From contig CACLJX010000001.1 of assembly GCA_902607435.1 (NCBI GenBank), forward strand, positions 74,899 through 138,898: 64,000 nt of DNA. The letters run 5' to 3'. This DNA comes from an uncultured Alphaproteobacteria bacterium (GTDB taxonomy: Bacteria > Pseudomonadota > Alphaproteobacteria > HIMB59 > GCA-002718135). Shown piece after piece: positions 36,264 to 43,723 of this stretch (positions are counted from its first letter, which is position 1; every line of letters begins with the position of its first letter). Under the pieces are notes generated by a model that was not told where the DNA came from, searched no databases, and saw nothing but the letters and a program-made list of their open reading frames with translations. The translations under genes were made by a program, and so were the position numbers.

Positions 36264-36968
36264 TCAAACTGATTTAGTAATCCCACCATCTACGCGAATA
36301 TTTTGACCTGTAATATATGCCGCCCCTTCTGATGCAAGAAAACTTATTACCTCTGAAATTTCTTTTGTTTTGCCGTAACGTTTAAGAGGAATCCGGATTT
36401 TAAATTCTTCTTTTTCAGGTAAACTATCTATAAAGCCAGGAAGAATATTGTTTATTCTAATATTATCTGAAGCATATTTGTCAGCAAATAATTTTGTAAA
36501 AGATGCAAGGCCTGCTCTGAATACCCCTGAAGTTGGAAATACAGGATCAGGTTCAAATGCCGCAAAGGTTGATATGTTAATAATAACACCTGATTTTTGC
36601 TGTTGCATAATGGGAGTAACTAATCTGGTAGAACGTACAACGTTCATGAAATACGTATCCATTCCTTTATGCCAATCTTCATCAGTCAATTCAAGTATTG
36701 GTCCTCTTGGTCCGTGACCAGCACTATTAACTAGTACATCAATACGACCCCACTCATTTTTAGTTTTATTTACAATTTTTTTTAAATCATCATTTGACTG
36801 ATTAGAGCCTGTAACGCCAATACCTCCAAGTTTTTTTGCCAATAACTCACCTTTTCCAGAAGAAGATAAAATAGAAATCTTAAATCCGTCAGATGCTAGT
36901 TTTCTTGCAGCGTCCGCACCCATACCAGTCCCTGCAGCAGTTAAAATTGCAACTTTATTTTTGATCAT
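36264..36968 (-). CDS. SDR-family protein with atypical active site
   Basis: 234 aa. The nucleotide-binding start is AILTAAGTGMGADAARKLA, and NSAG at NAG position plus GQNIRVDGGIT at the end fit classical SDRs. At the place of the catalytic YxxxK the protein reads PTSGVFRAGLASFTK, so neither the Tyr nor the Lys is in its usual position. It may be a non-redox or binding member, or use another mechanism. Neighbours are an aminotransferase and a PhyH oxygenase. Confidence 0.8.
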   Translation of the reverse strand: MIKNKVAILTAAGTGMGADAARKLASDGFKISILSSSGKGELLAKKLGGIGVTGSNQSNDDLKKIVNKTKNEWGRIDVLVNSAGHGPRGPILELTDEDWHKGMDTYFMNVVRSTRLVTPIMQQQKSGVIINISTFAAFEPDPVFPTSGVFRAGLASFTKLFADKYASDNIRINNILPGFIDSLPEKEEFKIRIPLKRYGKTKEISEVISFLASEGAAYITGQNIRVDGGITKSV

Positions 36969-37004
36969 GATTTATTTTATTAGAAACTTATTCATTACGA
37001 TTAT

Positions 37005-37042
37005 TCTACCACGAACCACAAGAAACACTAAAAAAAAGTAAT
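37005..37042. repeat. Possible third copy of the short dispersed repeat
   Basis: TACCACGAACCACAAGAA here matches the repeat flanking the GFA gene (TACCACCAACCACGAAGGA) at 15 of 18 positions, followed by a poly-A-rich stretch in each. It lies in the gap between the SDR and the first PhyH gene. Similarity is short and was judged by eye. Confidence 0.35.
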
Positions 37043-37129
37043 TAAAAAAAGCTTTTTTATTGCGATTATCTTATCATCTACAATGAGAAATGTTTAGGCT
37101 TATTATAATATGTTATAATTATTAATGCG

Positions 37130-37969
37130 ATGATTAAAAAAATTAATTTAACTAATGAGATTGATGCGTTTAACAATAATGGTTTTGTTATATTCGATAA
37201 ATTTCTATTAGAAGAAAATATAGAAGTATTAAAGAATAGATTTAATGATTTATTTGATGGTAAATTTGAAAATACGATAGAACCTGATGAATGGAATTGG
37301 AAAAAAAATTTAAGTGATCCAAGTGCAACAAGACAAATATGTAATGTTTGGAAGTCTGATAATCTGATTAGAAAAATAGTTTGTAACGAGACCATAGGCT
37401 TAATAGCTTCTAAATTGATGGAGTGGCAAGGTGCCCGTCTTGTTCAAGATAATATTTTATGGAAACCATCTGGTGGAAAAACACTTGGATACCATCAAGA
37501 TTCTTCTTATATAGATTGGATTGTTCCCCAAACAATGATTTCCTGTTGGATGTCTCTCGATCAAACCAGTCAAAAAATCGGTACACTTGAATTTGTTACA
37601 GGATCTCATAAATGGGGATTAAGTCCTCCAACAGTAAATTTTCATTCACCAGATGATTATCGTAGAGAATTAATTAATTTTGCGAAAGATAATAATAAAG
37701 AATTAAATATAACATATGTGGAAGTCCCTCCAGGTGGTGCTTCCTTTCATCATGGTTACACTTGGCATGGCTCTGGAATTAATAAAACAAGTTTGAATAG
37801 AAGAGCTATAGTTTCTCATTGTATTCCATCTAATGCTAAATTCCATTCAACCAACATAGGTGGCACAGGTAAGATTTACAAACGTTATAAAAAGCTTAAC
37901 ACCAATGAAATGGATGAGTCCTTCTTTCCTATTCTTTGGAATAAGGAAGGCTATCAAACATTCAATTAA
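37130..37969 (+). CDS. Phytanoyl-CoA dioxygenase (PhyH) family protein
   Basis: 279 aa. The iron-binding HxD is in LGYHQDSSYIDW and the distal His in HHGYTWHGSGINKT, followed by the 2-oxoglutarate-binding Arg in NRRAIVSH. LEFVTGSHKWG is another conserved block. It is a non-haem Fe(II)/2-oxoglutarate hydroxylase. The substrate is unknown. It is the last gene before the tRNA-Gln-derived island. Confidence 0.87.
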   Translation: MIKKINLTNEIDAFNNNGFVIFDKFLLEENIEVLKNRFNDLFDGKFENTIEPDEWNWKKNLSDPSATRQICNVWKSDNLIRKIVCNETIGLIASKLMEWQGARLVQDNILWKPSGGKTLGYHQDSSYIDWIVPQTMISCWMSLDQTSQKIGTLEFVTGSHKWGLSPPTVNFHSPDDYRRELINFAKDNNKELNITYVEVPPGGASFHHGYTWHGSGINKTSLNRRAIVSHCIPSNAKFHSTNIGGTGKIYKRYKKLNTNEMDESFFPILWNKEGYQTFN

Positions 37970-38013
37970 TTTTGTTTACTTTCATTAATTTCGTTAAAAA
38001 ATAACTTAATAAG

Positions 38014-38080
38014 TGACTGGGGCGGTAGGATTCGAACCTCCGAATACCAGCTCCAAAAGTCAATGCCTATCCGAACGGCG
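38014..38080 (-). pseudogene. Displaced, decayed 3' copy of tRNA-Gln (outer att-like remnant)
   Basis: Aligns with the intact tRNA-Gln at 45391-45465 from the CCA end through the T arm and the anticodon arm (CTCCAAAAG is identical), then diverges in the D arm, and the 5' acceptor strand is missing. Point changes break the T stem and the anticodon stem. It has the same orientation as the intact gene. This is the pattern left by site-specific integration at a tRNA 3' end. Confidence 0.8.
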
Positions 38081-38087
38081 CATGAAA

Positions 38088-38158
38088 AATGCTGGTATTG
38101 CTTGTTTTATTTTTTTAGAATTGTAAAAACTGGGTACGTGAGTGTGGCGTATGTGTGG
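38088..38158. repeat. 71-bp direct repeat, copy A
   Basis: Matches 44198-44268 at about 62 of 71 positions without gaps. It begins 7 bp after the tRNA-Gln remnant. It ends with the paired hexamer GTGTGGCGTATGTGTGG (period 11 bp). Its left part, read on the plus strand, ends a hydrophobic frame with a TAG at the same place as in copy B. Confidence 0.8.
38142..38158. other. Paired hexamer GTGTGG/GTGTGG, 11-bp period (candidate integrase arm site)
   Basis: Two identical hexamers start 11 bp apart, that is one helical turn, with the spacer CGTAT. The same architecture with other hexamers is found at 43653 and 45338. Tyrosine recombinases bind such paired direct repeats as arm-type sites near their att cores. 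No binding evidence exists here; the call is inference. Confidence 0.45.
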
Positions 38159-38168
38159 TAAGAAAAAT

Positions 38169-38255
38169 TTAAAAAATAATGATTACATAAACATAAGAGA
38201 TTAATAATAATACAATTGTTATTCCAAAAACTATTATTACTTTTCTCATATTCAT
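38169..38255 (-). CDS. Putative 28-aa single-helix membrane peptide
   Basis: Too short for the ORF track. From an ATG at 38255 it encodes a short basic N-terminus (MNMRK) and one hydrophobic helix (VIIVFGITIVLLLISYVYV). It starts 2 nt after the stop of the 50-aa ORF upstream. Coding status is uncertain; support comes only from the tight spacing, a plausible membrane peptide, and the lack of anything else in the gap. Confidence 0.4.
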   Translation of the reverse strand: MNMRKVIIVFGITIVLLLISYVYVIIIF

Positions 38256-38257
38256 AA

Positions 38258-38410
38258 TTATTTTTTTTTTTTAGATTGTTTTTTAGTTTTTGTAAGTTTT
38301 TCCAAATCTTTAGTAAGTGTCTTTCTTAGCCATGTAAAATCTTTTTTTATAGTAGGAGATACATCCATTTCTATAAATTTTAAAAATTTATCTATTATTT
38401 TATTTTCCAT
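38258..38410 (-). CDS. Putative 50-aa basic protein
   Basis: Too short for the ORF track. ATG at 38410, encoding a 50-residue lysine-rich peptide with an amphipathic look: MENKIIDKFLKFIEMDVSPT, then TWLRKTLTKDLEKLTKTKK. A 12-A run precedes the stop, which could make the end unstable. It lies between the GFA gene (57 nt upstream) and a 28-aa ORF, all on the minus strand, and may be co-transcribed with them. No family recognised. Confidence 0.45.
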   Translation of the reverse strand: MENKIIDKFLKFIEMDVSPTIKKDFTWLRKTLTKDLEKLTKTKKQSKKKK

Positions 38411-38421
38411 TTTATCAAATT

Positions 38422-38466
38422 ATACTACCACTAAGCATATAGAATGTTGAGAGATAAAGAATAAAT
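38422..38466. repeat. Short direct repeat left of the GFA gene
   Basis: About 45 bp sharing a common plan with 38883-38926: ACTACCAC..., then ATGTTGAGA, then AAAGAATAAAT. Over the first 30 aligned positions 22 agree, and the ends agree again after a 2-bp gap. The two copies closely bracket the GFA gene. Confidence 0.55.
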
Positions 38467-38877
38467 TTATTTACTATCCCTTTCAAATGATGGTAATCTT
38501 AAATCTAGATCATAATAATCTAATTTATCTTTTGTAAAAATATTAGAAACCGTTTTCATTGTAGTGGGGTTGGTGAACATTCCAGCAGCAATGTCCAGCT
38601 CCTTGCTTTTCAGCAATTTGAAAAACATGCTTGCCCCACATCTAGAACAAAAACCTCTTTTACCTACTTTGGATGAATGGTACCACTTAAGGGTTTTCTT
38701 TGAAATGAAAGTAACATTTTCCTCTAGGCAGTAGGTATATGCGGCATAGTTTCCATGAGTTTTTCTACATTGGGAACAATGGCAATTAATAACTTTACCA
38801 ATTTTTCCCTTTACTTTTATCTTAATTCCACCGCAAAGACATTTAGCAATTTTATAAGATACTTTCTTTTTCATCAC
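38467..38877 (-). CDS. GFA (glutathione-dependent formaldehyde-activating) family protein
   Basis: 136 aa. The zinc-binding cysteines are arranged as in the family: CLCGG, CHCSQCRKTHG and GFCSRCGASMFF. The fold was described for glutathione-dependent formaldehyde-activating enzyme, but most members have unknown small-molecule or thiol roles. It is closely bracketed by short direct repeats and lies between two displaced tRNA-Gln fragments, so it is probably island cargo. Either of two consecutive ATGs could be the start. Confidence 0.88.
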   Translation of the reverse strand: MMKKKVSYKIAKCLCGGIKIKVKGKIGKVINCHCSQCRKTHGNYAAYTYCLEENVTFISKKTLKWYHSSKVGKRGFCSRCGASMFFKLLKSKELDIAAGMFTNPTTMKTVSNIFTKDKLDYYDLDLRLPSFERDSK

Positions 38878-38882
38878 ATCAT

Positions 38883-38926
38883 CTTACCACCAACCACGAA
38901 GGATGTTGAGAATAAAAAAGAATAAA
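38883..38926. repeat. Short direct repeat right of the GFA gene
   Basis: Partner of the repeat at 38422-38466, with CTTACCACCAACCACGAAGG and then ATGTTGAGAATAAAAAAGAA. It starts 6 bp beyond the GFA start codon, so the gene's promoter would have to lie inside or beyond the repeat. Confidence 0.55.
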
Positions 38927-38986
38927 TCTTCTCTAAATAAAATGTTTTATAGAGTAATTATATTAATTTAATGTAGAAATAAAAAA

Positions 38987-39760
38987 ATGAAACTCAACGC
39001 AACACAACTTAAAGAAATCGAAGAAAATGGATATGTCATTCTACCAGATTGCTTTTCAAATGAAGAAGTAAATAATCTGCGCAAAGCCATGACAACAATC
39101 TTTAAAGAGAAAACTGAAGCTAACATAATTGAAAAGTCTTCTGGCGTTGTTCGTACTGCAATGGGCTTACATCTTCGGAGCAAGATTTTTGATGATCTTA
39201 CACGGCACCCTAAATTTTTTGAACCTGCGTGTCAGATACGTGGTCATAATCTTTATATTCAGCAGACAAAAATTAATGTCAAAGCTGCCTTTACTGGTGA
39301 AGTTTGGCAATGGCATTATGATTTTGCAACCCATTTTGGAGAAGATGGAGTACCCAAACCATTGGCTTTGAATTTACATGTCTTTTTTGATAAAGTTACT
39401 GAATTCAATGGTCCACTTTTCTTCATTCCTAAATCTCATAAATATGGTTCTGCACCTTCAAAACTTGATACAGTCACCACGAATTATCCTTTATGGGTTG
39501 TAGATCAGCAGAACGTCAAAACTCTTGTAAAAGAAAATGGAATTGTATCGGCTCATGGGAAAGCTGGTACAGTTGTTATTTTTGTAGATAACTTAGTACA
39601 TGGTTCAGCACAGAACATGTCGCCTATGGACAGAGCAATTTTTTCAGTTATTCTTAATCCTTGCGACAATGCTCAAACCAAATTTGCCCGACCTGAATAC
39701 AAACATGGACGAGATTTTAAACCTATTAAGGCTTCATCTTATAAAAGTCTGTTAATTTGA
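38987..39760 (+). CDS. PhyH-family dioxygenase resembling ectoine hydroxylase
   Basis: 257 aa. The iron motif is in WQWHYDFATHFGEDGVP, very like the WHSDFETWHxEDG segment of EctD, and GPLFFIPKSHKYG and NLVHGSAQNMSP also match that branch. It is a non-haem Fe(II)/2-oxoglutarate hydroxylase. No ectoine biosynthesis genes are in the window, so the substrate may be another small solute or amino acid. It ends 11 bp before the second tRNA-Gln fragment and is likely cargo of the outer island. Confidence 0.83.
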   Translation: MKLNATQLKEIEENGYVILPDCFSNEEVNNLRKAMTTIFKEKTEANIIEKSSGVVRTAMGLHLRSKIFDDLTRHPKFFEPACQIRGHNLYIQQTKINVKAAFTGEVWQWHYDFATHFGEDGVPKPLALNLHVFFDKVTEFNGPLFFIPKSHKYGSAPSKLDTVTTNYPLWVVDQQNVKTLVKENGIVSAHGKAGTVVIFVDNLVHGSAQNMSPMDRAIFSVILNPCDNAQTKFARPEYKHGRDFKPIKASSYKSLLI

Positions 39761-39771
39761 TTATGAAAAAA

Positions 39772-39826
39772 TGGTTGAGGCGGTAGGTTTCGATCCTACG
39801 AATGTCGGCTCCAAAAGCTGGTACTT
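39772..39826 (-). pseudogene. Displaced, decayed 3' copy of tRNA-Gln (inner att-like remnant)
   Basis: Aligns with the intact tRNA-Gln from its CCA end through the T arm and anticodon arm (GGCTCCAAAAGC is shared), then similarity stops just before the D arm. Several point changes, including in the acceptor stem and T arm, show it is no longer functional. Same orientation as the intact tRNA. It divides the island into an outer (38.1-39.8 kb) and an inner (39.8-45.4 kb) segment. Confidence 0.8.
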
Positions 39827-39891
39827 AAAGCTTTGTGGAGTTCTTTTATATGGTGTTCCTGGGAATGAATAATTTGTAAAAAATTCTTAAT

Positions 39892-41046
39892 CTAAAGACC
39901 GACTTGTAGTTTTAATAAAAGTTGCGATAATATTTCTTCACACTTATTAATTTGATCGATACTTATATATTCATCTGGTTTATGACCTTGTGACATTGAA
40001 CCAGGGCCACAAATAGCTGTGGGAATTTGCAATTCATTACTAAACAACCCTCCTTCCGTTCCAAATGAAACTTTAAAGGTGCTGTTATTTCCAGTTAAAG
40101 ATTTTAACAAATTTACTACATCAGAATTTTTAGATGTCCTAAGAGATGGATATTGATTTGTAATATTAATATGAATTTTTGCTGTAGGGAAATCTTTTAA
40201 ATATTTTGTTAAAATACTTTCAGCACTTTTTCTTATATCTGCTAATATGATATTAGGATCATCTTCAGGTAAATTTCGAATTTCAAAAAGAAAACTAGCA
40301 CTATTTGGGACAATATTTAAAGTAACACCTCCTTCTATTTTTCCAACGTGTAAAGTTGTATGAGGTACTTCATATTCATCATCGTGTGCAAATTGCTTTT
40401 TTATTTTATCTTGAATTAAGCGAATTTCATTGATCATTTCAGATGCTAAATAAATGGCATTTAGTCCACTTGTAGACAAAGCAGAATGTGCTTCTTTGCC
40501 TTTAAGTTTAACTGATACATTTACTTTTCCTTTATGTTCTGTTGCAATTTGCATTAGGGTCGGCTCTCCAACAATACAAAAAAGTGGTATAAAAGGTGCT
40601 TTTTTAAGCATTTCAATCATGGAACGCACTCCCACACATCCTATTTCCTCATCATACGATAAGGCCAAATGTAGAGGGGTAGTTAAATTCATATGTGATG
40701 CTTTAAGTGCTGTATGTAGCGCACAAGCTAAAAAACTTTTCATATCGGCTGTACCTCTTCCATATATTTTATTATTTTTTTTTGTTATTTCAAATGCCGG
40801 AACAGTCCAAGATTGACCTTCTACAGGAACAACATCAGTATGTCCGGATAATAATACTCCAGGAATGTTGCGTGGACCAACAGTTGCAAAAAGATTAGCT
40901 TTGGTACCATTGTCATTCTTTATAATTTTCACTTCGGCTCCGACTTTTATTAATTGATCAGAGCAGTAATCGATTAGTTTGATATTAGAATCTGCACTTA
41001 TTGTTGGCAATGCTATTAGTTTTTTTAGAATATCAATAGTTTCCAT
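39892..41046 (-). CDS. M20 family peptidase/deacylase, ArgE-like
   Basis: 384 aa. The zinc ligands are in LLSGHTDVVPVEG and GRGTADMKSF, the catalytic Glu pair is in SYDEEIGCVG, and the lid domain carries HKGKVNVSVKLKGKEAHSA. It is closest in pattern to acetylornithine deacetylases, but the context (island cargo, divergent from an FMO-RidA-DUF1028 operon) suggests hydrolysis of an amide in a catabolic route. The promoter region shared with the FMO has two copies of TGCATATTT. Confidence 0.88.
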   Translation of the reverse strand: METIDILKKLIALPTISADSNIKLIDYCSDQLIKVGAEVKIIKNDNGTKANLFATVGPRNIPGVLLSGHTDVVPVEGQSWTVPAFEITKKNNKIYGRGTADMKSFLACALHTALKASHMNLTTPLHLALSYDEEIGCVGVRSMIEMLKKAPFIPLFCIVGEPTLMQIATEHKGKVNVSVKLKGKEAHSALSTSGLNAIYLASEMINEIRLIQDKIKKQFAHDDEYEVPHTTLHVGKIEGGVTLNIVPNSASFLFEIRNLPEDDPNIILADIRKSAESILTKYLKDFPTAKIHINITNQYPSLRTSKNSDVVNLLKSLTGNNSTFKVSFGTEGGLFSNELQIPTAICGPGSMSQGHKPDEYISIDQINKCEEILSQLLLKLQVGL

Positions 41047-41266
41047 GTTTTATTAGTCCAATTTTAATATGCATATTTTTCTATTTTGTCATAATACTAA
41101 ATTCAAAACAGCAAATAAGTATAAAGAAATTTATTTTATTTGCATATTTAGAAAAATCTAAGCATTGCAAAATAAAATTATAATTTTCGTAAACAATATT
41201 TTCAATATATCTGCTATAAAGAATCTTCCGAGGATATTATTTTTATTTAAGCAAGAATGGATAACG

Positions 41267-42511
41267 ATGATGACTGAGCATACAAATACTCTAATAGTAG
41301 GGGGTGGCCAAGCAGGGTTAGCGATGAGCGCACATCTTAATAAAATGGTTGATCACATTATTCTAGAAAGACATCGAATTGTTGAAAGATGGCGCACTTC
41401 TCGATGGGACTCATTAGTAGCTAATGGTCCTTCTTGGCATGATCGATTTCCTTCTATGGAATTTTCTGATGTAGAGCCAAATGCTTTTGCTCACAAAGAT
41501 AGTGTTGTAACTTACTTTGAAAATTTTGCTAAAAAAATTAAAGCACCAGTACGTTCTAATGTAAATGTTGAAGAAGTAGTAAAGTTACCTAAGGGAAATG
41601 GTTTTAAGATTACAACTTCTGATGGAATGTTTGAAGCCAAAAATGTAGTTGCTGCAACTGGACCATTTCAGGAACCAATTATTCCAACATTAATTCCAAA
41701 AGATAGCGAGATTAAACAAATTCATTCTCAAAGTTACCGTAATCCTGAACAATTATCTAATGGAACAGTTCTAGTGGTAGGGGCTGGATCATCAGGTTCA
41801 CAGATTGCAGAAGAGCTATTGCGATCGGGAAAAGAAGTTTATTTGTCTATAGGGCCCCATGATAGACCTCCACGACGATATAGAGGTCGTGATAATGTAT
41901 GGTGGCTTGGTGTATTGGGAAAGTGGGAAGCAAAAACTCCTAGTGCTAATACTGAGCATGTTACAATTGCCGTTAGTGGTTATGATGGTGGCAAAACAAT
42001 AGATTTTAGAAAATTTGCGCAACAAGGAATGAAATTACTTGGGTTAACTAAGGAATTTAAAAATGGACATTTATATTTTGCAGATGATTTAAAACAAAAT
42101 ATTGTAAATGGTGATACAAATTATTTATCCTTATTAGATGAGGCCGATTATTATGTTAATAAAAATGAATTAAATTTACCTGAGGAACCAGAGGCTAGGA
42201 TTTTGGATCCAGATCCTGAGTGTGTCACTTATCCTATTCTTGAACTAGATCTTATTGAATCTAATATTCAAACTATTATTTGGGCAACAGGATATAAACA
42301 AAATTTTAAATGGTTAAAGGTGAATGCATTTGATGATAAAGGAAAACCTTTCCATAATAATGGAGTTTCTAGAGAAGAAGGAATTTATTTTCTTGGATTA
42401 CCTTGGCTTTCTATGCGAGGCTCATCTTTTATATGGGGTGTTTGGAAAGATGCAAAATATTTAGCGGAACATATTGCGAAGAAGAAAATAGATAGTGTAC
42501 AAGTAAAATAA
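41267..42511 (+). CDS. Flavin-containing monooxygenase-like oxidoreductase
   Basis: About 414 aa from the ATG pair at 41267/41270 (MTEHTNTLIVGGGQAGLAMS); the track's TTG adds 34 unlikely residues. The FAD-binding GGGQAGLA is at the N-terminus, the NADPH-binding GAGSSGSQIAEELL is near residue 180, and ATGYKQNFKWL near the end is the FMO C-terminal motif. It resembles CzcO/FMO enzymes that oxidise N- or S-compounds. It is followed after 13 nt by RidA and DUF1028 genes. Confidence 0.87.
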   Translation: MMTEHTNTLIVGGGQAGLAMSAHLNKMVDHIILERHRIVERWRTSRWDSLVANGPSWHDRFPSMEFSDVEPNAFAHKDSVVTYFENFAKKIKAPVRSNVNVEEVVKLPKGNGFKITTSDGMFEAKNVVAATGPFQEPIIPTLIPKDSEIKQIHSQSYRNPEQLSNGTVLVVGAGSSGSQIAEELLRSGKEVYLSIGPHDRPPRRYRGRDNVWWLGVLGKWEAKTPSANTEHVTIAVSGYDGGKTIDFRKFAQQGMKLLGLTKEFKNGHLYFADDLKQNIVNGDTNYLSLLDEADYYVNKNELNLPEEPEARILDPDPECVTYPILELDLIESNIQTIIWATGYKQNFKWLKVNAFDDKGKPFHNNGVSREEGIYFLGLPWLSMRGSSFIWGVWKDAKYLAEHIAKKKIDSVQVK

Positions 42512-42524
42512 AATAAGATTTTAT

Positions 42525-42941
42525 ATGGCTCATACCCGAATAAGAAAATTTAATACGAGAGATACCTATCCCGAACAAAATTTGGATAATGATCTTTGTC
42601 AAGTAGTTGTCACAGAGGGAGGTAAGATTATTTGGTTGAGAGGCCAATGTCCGCAAAATTTAGATGATGCTGTTAATATTGCTAGTAGTGATCCAGCAGA
42701 GCAGACGCATAAAGTTATGCAAAATATTTCACAGTTAATAAAAGAAGCAGGCGGAGAAATGAAACATTTAGTAAAAATGGTAGTTTACATAACAGATATT
42801 AAAAACAGAGAAGCAGTTTATCGAATAATTGGACAGTATACTAAAGGTGTTCATCCAGTTCAAACAGGTTTGGTTGTAAATGAATTAGCTCGTCCTGAGT
42901 GGTTAGTAGAAATTGATGCAACTGCGGTAATTCCGAAATGA
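42525..42941 (+). CDS. RidA-family protein
   Basis: 138 aa. QNISQLIKEAGGEMKHLVKMVVYITD and the C-terminal RPEWLVEIDATAVIPK carry the RidA/YjgF pattern, including the Arg and Glu that bind the imine substrate. RidA proteins hydrolyse reactive enamines or imines released by PLP or flavin enzymes. Here it probably deals with an imine made by the FMO or a linked amine oxidation. It overlaps the next gene by 4 nt (ATGA). Confidence 0.9.
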   Translation: MAHTRIRKFNTRDTYPEQNLDNDLCQVVVTEGGKIIWLRGQCPQNLDDAVNIASSDPAEQTHKVMQNISQLIKEAGGEMKHLVKMVVYITDIKNREAVYRIIGQYTKGVHPVQTGLVVNELARPEWLVEIDATAVIPK

Positions 42942-43612
42942 CATTTTCACTTGTTGCCAAATGTGAAAAGACAAATATGTTCGGAGTTGCAATTGCTTCT
43001 TCGTCTCCAGCCGTTGCTGCCCGATGCTCATATACACGTGCAGGTGTTGGAGCTGTTTCAAGTCAGAACGTAACCGATCCTTCTTTAGGTCCTTTAATTT
43101 TGGATTTGATAGAAAATGGTCTTTCATCCACACAAGCCATTAATAAAATTAAAGCAACCACTAAAAACTTAGAATTTAGACAAGTTTTAGTAATTGATTC
43201 GAAAGGTCAAACTGCACTCCATTCTGGAGAGAATTCGTTAGGTATTTCAGCTGCTGCAGCTGGATTAAATGTGTTATCTGCTGGTAACCTTTTAGATAAT
43301 AATGGAGTACCGACAGTAATTGTTAACAAGTTTGAAATTTCATCTGGAGATTTAGGTGACAGGTTAATTTCATCATTAATGGCAGGTTTACAAGCAGGTG
43401 GTGAAGCTGGACCAATACATTCAGCTGGTATCAAAATAAGCCATAAAGTTTCTTGGCCCATAGTTGATCTTAGGTGTGACTGGTCTGAAGCTTATCCAAT
43501 AGAAATGGTTGCTGAAGCTTGGAAGGTTTATAAACCACAAGTCAATGATTATCTTCAAAGGGCATTGGATCCAACTAAGGCGTCGTCATATGGTGTAATA
43601 GGGGACCTCTAA
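42938..43612 (+). CDS. DUF1028 protein (Ntn-hydrolase-like)
   Basis: 224 aa. MTFSLVAKCEKTNMFGVAIASSSPAVAARC and AGVGAVSSQNVTDPSLG are the DUF1028 hallmarks, and GVPTVIVNKFE fits the middle. The domain has an Ntn-hydrolase-like fold and often travels with RidA and M20 peptidases. An amide-hydrolysing role in the same pathway is likely but unproven. It is translationally coupled to ridA. Confidence 0.9.
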   Translation: MTFSLVAKCEKTNMFGVAIASSSPAVAARCSYTRAGVGAVSSQNVTDPSLGPLILDLIENGLSSTQAINKIKATTKNLEFRQVLVIDSKGQTALHSGENSLGISAAAAGLNVLSAGNLLDNNGVPTVIVNKFEISSGDLGDRLISSLMAGLQAGGEAGPIHSAGIKISHKVSWPIVDLRCDWSEAYPIEMVAEAWKVYKPQVNDYLQRALDPTKASSYGVIGDL

Positions 43613-43652
43613 TTAGGCTTGTAAAGTGCTCACATAGTGCATACACACGCAA

Positions 43653-43669
43653 GTGACGCCTATGTGACG
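43653..43669. other. Paired hexamer GTGACG/GTGACG, 11-bp period (candidate integrase arm site)
   Basis: GTGACGCCTATGTGACG: two identical hexamers starting 11 bp apart, spacer CCTAT. Just left, GTGCTC at 43626 and GTGCAT at 43637 also start 11 bp apart. It lies in the 111-bp gap between the DUF1028 gene and the next membrane protein, inside the inner island. Same plan as 38142 and 45338 but with another hexamer. Confidence 0.45.
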
Positions 43670-43723
43670 GAAAACACATTTTTATTGAAAAATTATTAAA
43701 GAAATAATATTGAGGAGATAAGC

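Noticed and set aside
38014-38080. Functional second tRNA-Gln
   Set aside because: The 5' acceptor strand is missing, and stem mismatches in the T and anticodon arms prevent folding. Treated as a remnant.
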